Shown here: positions 5,911-6,752 of the stretch, piece by piece
Numbering within the stretch: position 1 is the stretch's first letter
Layout: each line of letters begins with the position of its first letter
NCBI GenBank assembly: GCA_009923795.1
Contig: RFSU01000125.1
Coordinates: 1 to 6,752, forward strand
Direction of reading: 5' to 3'
Source of the DNA: Sphingomonadaceae bacterium
GTDB lineage: Bacteria; Pseudomonadota; Alphaproteobacteria; Sphingomonadales; Sphingomonadaceae
DNA: 6,752 bases
Position numbers and translations under genes: made by a program
Notes under the pieces: generated by a model
Told to the model about the DNA's origin: nothing
Seen by the model: the letters and a program-made list of their open reading frames with translations, nothing else
Database searches by the model: none

Positions 5911-5940
5911 TTGACATCGTCACGCTGATCTGGCACAAAA
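5911..5940 (+). promoter_or_regulatory. Candidate promoter (TTGACA) with weak -10
   Basis: A perfect TTGACA (5911-5916) follows an AT-rich stretch with six Ts, but at 16-18 bases downstream only gcacaa/cacaaa/acaaaa is found, a poor -10. A start near 5946 would put the double hairpin and the small ORF in its leader. I checked for a sigma-54 arrangement around TGGCAC (5931-5936) and the GG-GC spacing does not fit. Confidence 0.3.
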
Positions 5941-5959
5941 GCCGAGACTGGAGACATGT

Positions 5960-5990
5960 GGGCGCAAAAGAGCGCCCTTGGGCTTGGCCC
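5960..5990 (+). promoter_or_regulatory. Double hairpin in the leader upstream of the small ORF
   Basis: GGGCGC (5960-5965) and GCGCCC (5972-5977) form a perfect 6-pair stem with loop aaaaga. Two bases later GGGC (5980-5983) pairs with GCCC (5987-5990) around ttg. A pyrimidine-rich run (gtttctctcc) follows. The first stem could be a structured leader or part of a small RNA. It is not a classic terminator, since no T-run follows directly. Confidence 0.45.
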
Positions 5991-6022
5991 GTTTCTCTCC
6001 AATTTCTTTCAGGGAGATCATC

Positions 6023-6094
6023 ATGGCATTGGCGACCCAGCCTGTGGCGGGGGCGGCGCGATTTGATGCGCGGGCTCATTTCAAACTAAACTAA
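6023..6094 (+). CDS. Possible small protein or leader peptide (23 residues)
   Basis: ATG at 6023 is preceded by AGGGAG with about 6 bases spacing, a better site than that of several genes here. The frame gives MALATQPVAGAARFDARAHF plus KLN and stops at TAA (6092-6094). There is no membrane segment or signal peptide; the peptide is Ala-rich and slightly basic. I do not recognise it. It sits downstream of the double hairpin and about 130 bases before the outer-membrane gene, so it could be a leader peptide, an independent small protein, or the fossil start of a lost gene. Proof of translation or conservation is absent. Confidence 0.35.
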   Translation: MALATQPVAGAARFDARAHFKLN

Positions 6095-6223
6095 TGCAGC
6101 GACAATCCACGATCACTGCGGCTTTTGCGCAACAGTTTGTGGTAATGTGCGCTTGCGCGGCAGCATTTCAGGGAGTAACTGAAGCCAGTTGTCCCAATGA
6201 CACACTGAGAAAGGGGATTTTTT

Positions 6224-6752
6224 ATGCGCAAACTAGCTATTGCAGTCGCGCTCGCCTCAACGGCTCTGGCTTCGCCAGCCTTTGCACGCGACGACGCGTG
6301 GTATGTCGGCATCGAAGGCGGTGCCTCGATCGCTGAAGATCAGGATTTTGATGTTTCTGGCGTTAACAACAATGCCAACGCCGATCTGAAAAGTGCCTGG
6401 GATGTCGACGGAATCGTGGGTTATGATTTCGGATCCTTCCGCTTGGAAGCTGAAATTGGCTATAAGCGTGCTCAGTTGACGCAATGGTCATCGTTGGTTT
6501 CGACACCCGCTGGCGCTGCGGCAACGGCACGGCCAGCTGGCACCTATGCTGACGCTGGCGGTCCGGCAACCAATCTGAGCTTCATGATGAATGGCCTGCT
6601 CGATTTTGGTGATGATGCTGGATTGAGCGGATTTGTCGGCGGCGGCGTGGGCGTGGCCCAAACCAAGGTGTCTTATTCGATTGATGGCTCGGGCCCAGGC
6701 TTTTTGGCTGATTCGGACACAGGCTTGGCCTGGCAGGCCATTGCTGGCGTCC
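6224..6752 (+). CDS. OmpA-type outer-membrane beta-barrel protein, N-terminal part (3' truncated by window)
   Basis: The frame starts at ATG 6224 and stays open to the window end (176 codons), so it has no stop here. Residues 1-21 are a signal peptide (MRKLAIAVALASTALASPAFA) with a cleavage site before RDDAWYVG. The mature part shows alternating polar and hydrophobic strands rich in Gly and aromatic residues: AWYVGIEGGASI, WDVDGIVGYDFGSFRLEAEIGYKRA, LSFMMNGLLDFGDDAGLSGFVGGGVGVAQ. This is the pattern of the 8-strand OmpA/OmpW-like barrel. Sphingomonad proteins with this start usually carry a peptidoglycan-binding OmpA domain at the C-terminus, which would lie beyond the window. An Ala/Pro-rich insert (about residues 95-110) probably forms a surface loop. 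The ribosome binding site AAGGGG lies before a run of six Ts. Confidence 0.85.
   Translation, partial: MRKLAIAVALASTALASPAFARDDAWYVGIEGGASIAEDQDFDVSGVNNNANADLKSAWDVDGIVGYDFGSFRLEAEIGYKRAQLTQWSSLVSTPAGAAATARPAGTYADAGGPATNLSFMMNGLLDFGDDAGLSGFVGGGVGVAQTKVSYSIDGSGPGFLADSDTGLAWQAIAGV

Larger units (their letters stand above)
5744..6223. other. 480-base intergenic region with repeat, leader-like hairpins and a small ORF
   Basis: This is the longest gene-poor stretch. From left to right it has an inverted repeat (5790-5856), an AT-rich block with a T-run (5880-5910), a TTGACA box (5911), a double hairpin (5960-5990), a short frame with a good ribosome binding site (6023-6094) and about 130 bases leading to the outer-membrane gene. 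The last part has a small stem, AACTG-aagc-CAGTT (6177-6190), and the site AAGGGG (6211-6216) for that gene. I found no convincing -35/-10 pair within 6095-6210, so the outer-membrane gene may be transcribed from the 5911 region or by a promoter I cannot recognise. Confidence 0.6.

Noticed and set aside
5931..5950. Sigma-54 promoter at TGGCAC
   Set aside because: The required GC at the -12 position, 10 bases after the GG, is absent.

Overview
The window looks like a stretch of alphaproteobacterial chromosome, most plausibly from the order Sphingomonadales. Three things point there: the gene order rpmF-plsX-fabH-ihfA-merR on the minus strand, the moderately high GC with frequent ATGA stop/start overlaps, and the opening of an OmpA-type outer-membrane protein whose signal peptide and first strands resemble those of sphingomonads. 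The taxonomic placement is inference from gene content, without any database comparison.

Layout. Positions 1-1359 (+) hold the C-terminal part of a DinG/Rad3-type DNA helicase, followed by a SixA-like histidine phosphatase that overlaps it by 4 bases. A convergent intergenic spacer (1360-1567) carries a terminator-like hairpin flanked by the two arms of a dispersed inverted repeat. Positions 4572 to 1568 (-) form a tightly packed housekeeping cluster: ribosomal protein L32 (rpmF), phosphate acyltransferase (plsX), beta-ketoacyl-ACP synthase III (fabH), integration host factor alpha (ihfA) and a short MerR-type regulator. A divergent spacer (4573-4745) separates this cluster from a MAPEG-family membrane protein (4746-5207, +). 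That gene ends in a strong intrinsic terminator whose T-tract touches the stop codon of a convergent flavodoxin-like gene (5743 to 5258, -). A 480-base intergenic region (5744-6223) then holds a second copy of the inverted repeat, a TTGACA box, a double hairpin and a possible 23-residue reading frame. The start of the outer-membrane beta-barrel protein gene (6224 onward, +) runs off the end of the window.

How the genes work together. PlsX makes acyl-phosphate for phospholipid synthesis and FabH starts fatty acid chains, so the plsX-fabH pair links the two ends of membrane lipid production. Co-transcription with L32 ties this to ribosome synthesis, as in the rpmF-plsX-fabH cluster of many bacteria. 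IHF alpha and the MerR protein sit downstream with short spacing but may also have their own promoter. rpmF (59 residues) and the outer-membrane gene (no stop in the window) are easily missed by a simple ORF scan.

I see no defence system, mobile element, CRISPR array or RNA gene. The coding part is ordinary core genome. The most interesting material is non-coding: the paired inverted repeats, and the leader-like hairpin plus small ORF at 5911-6094.
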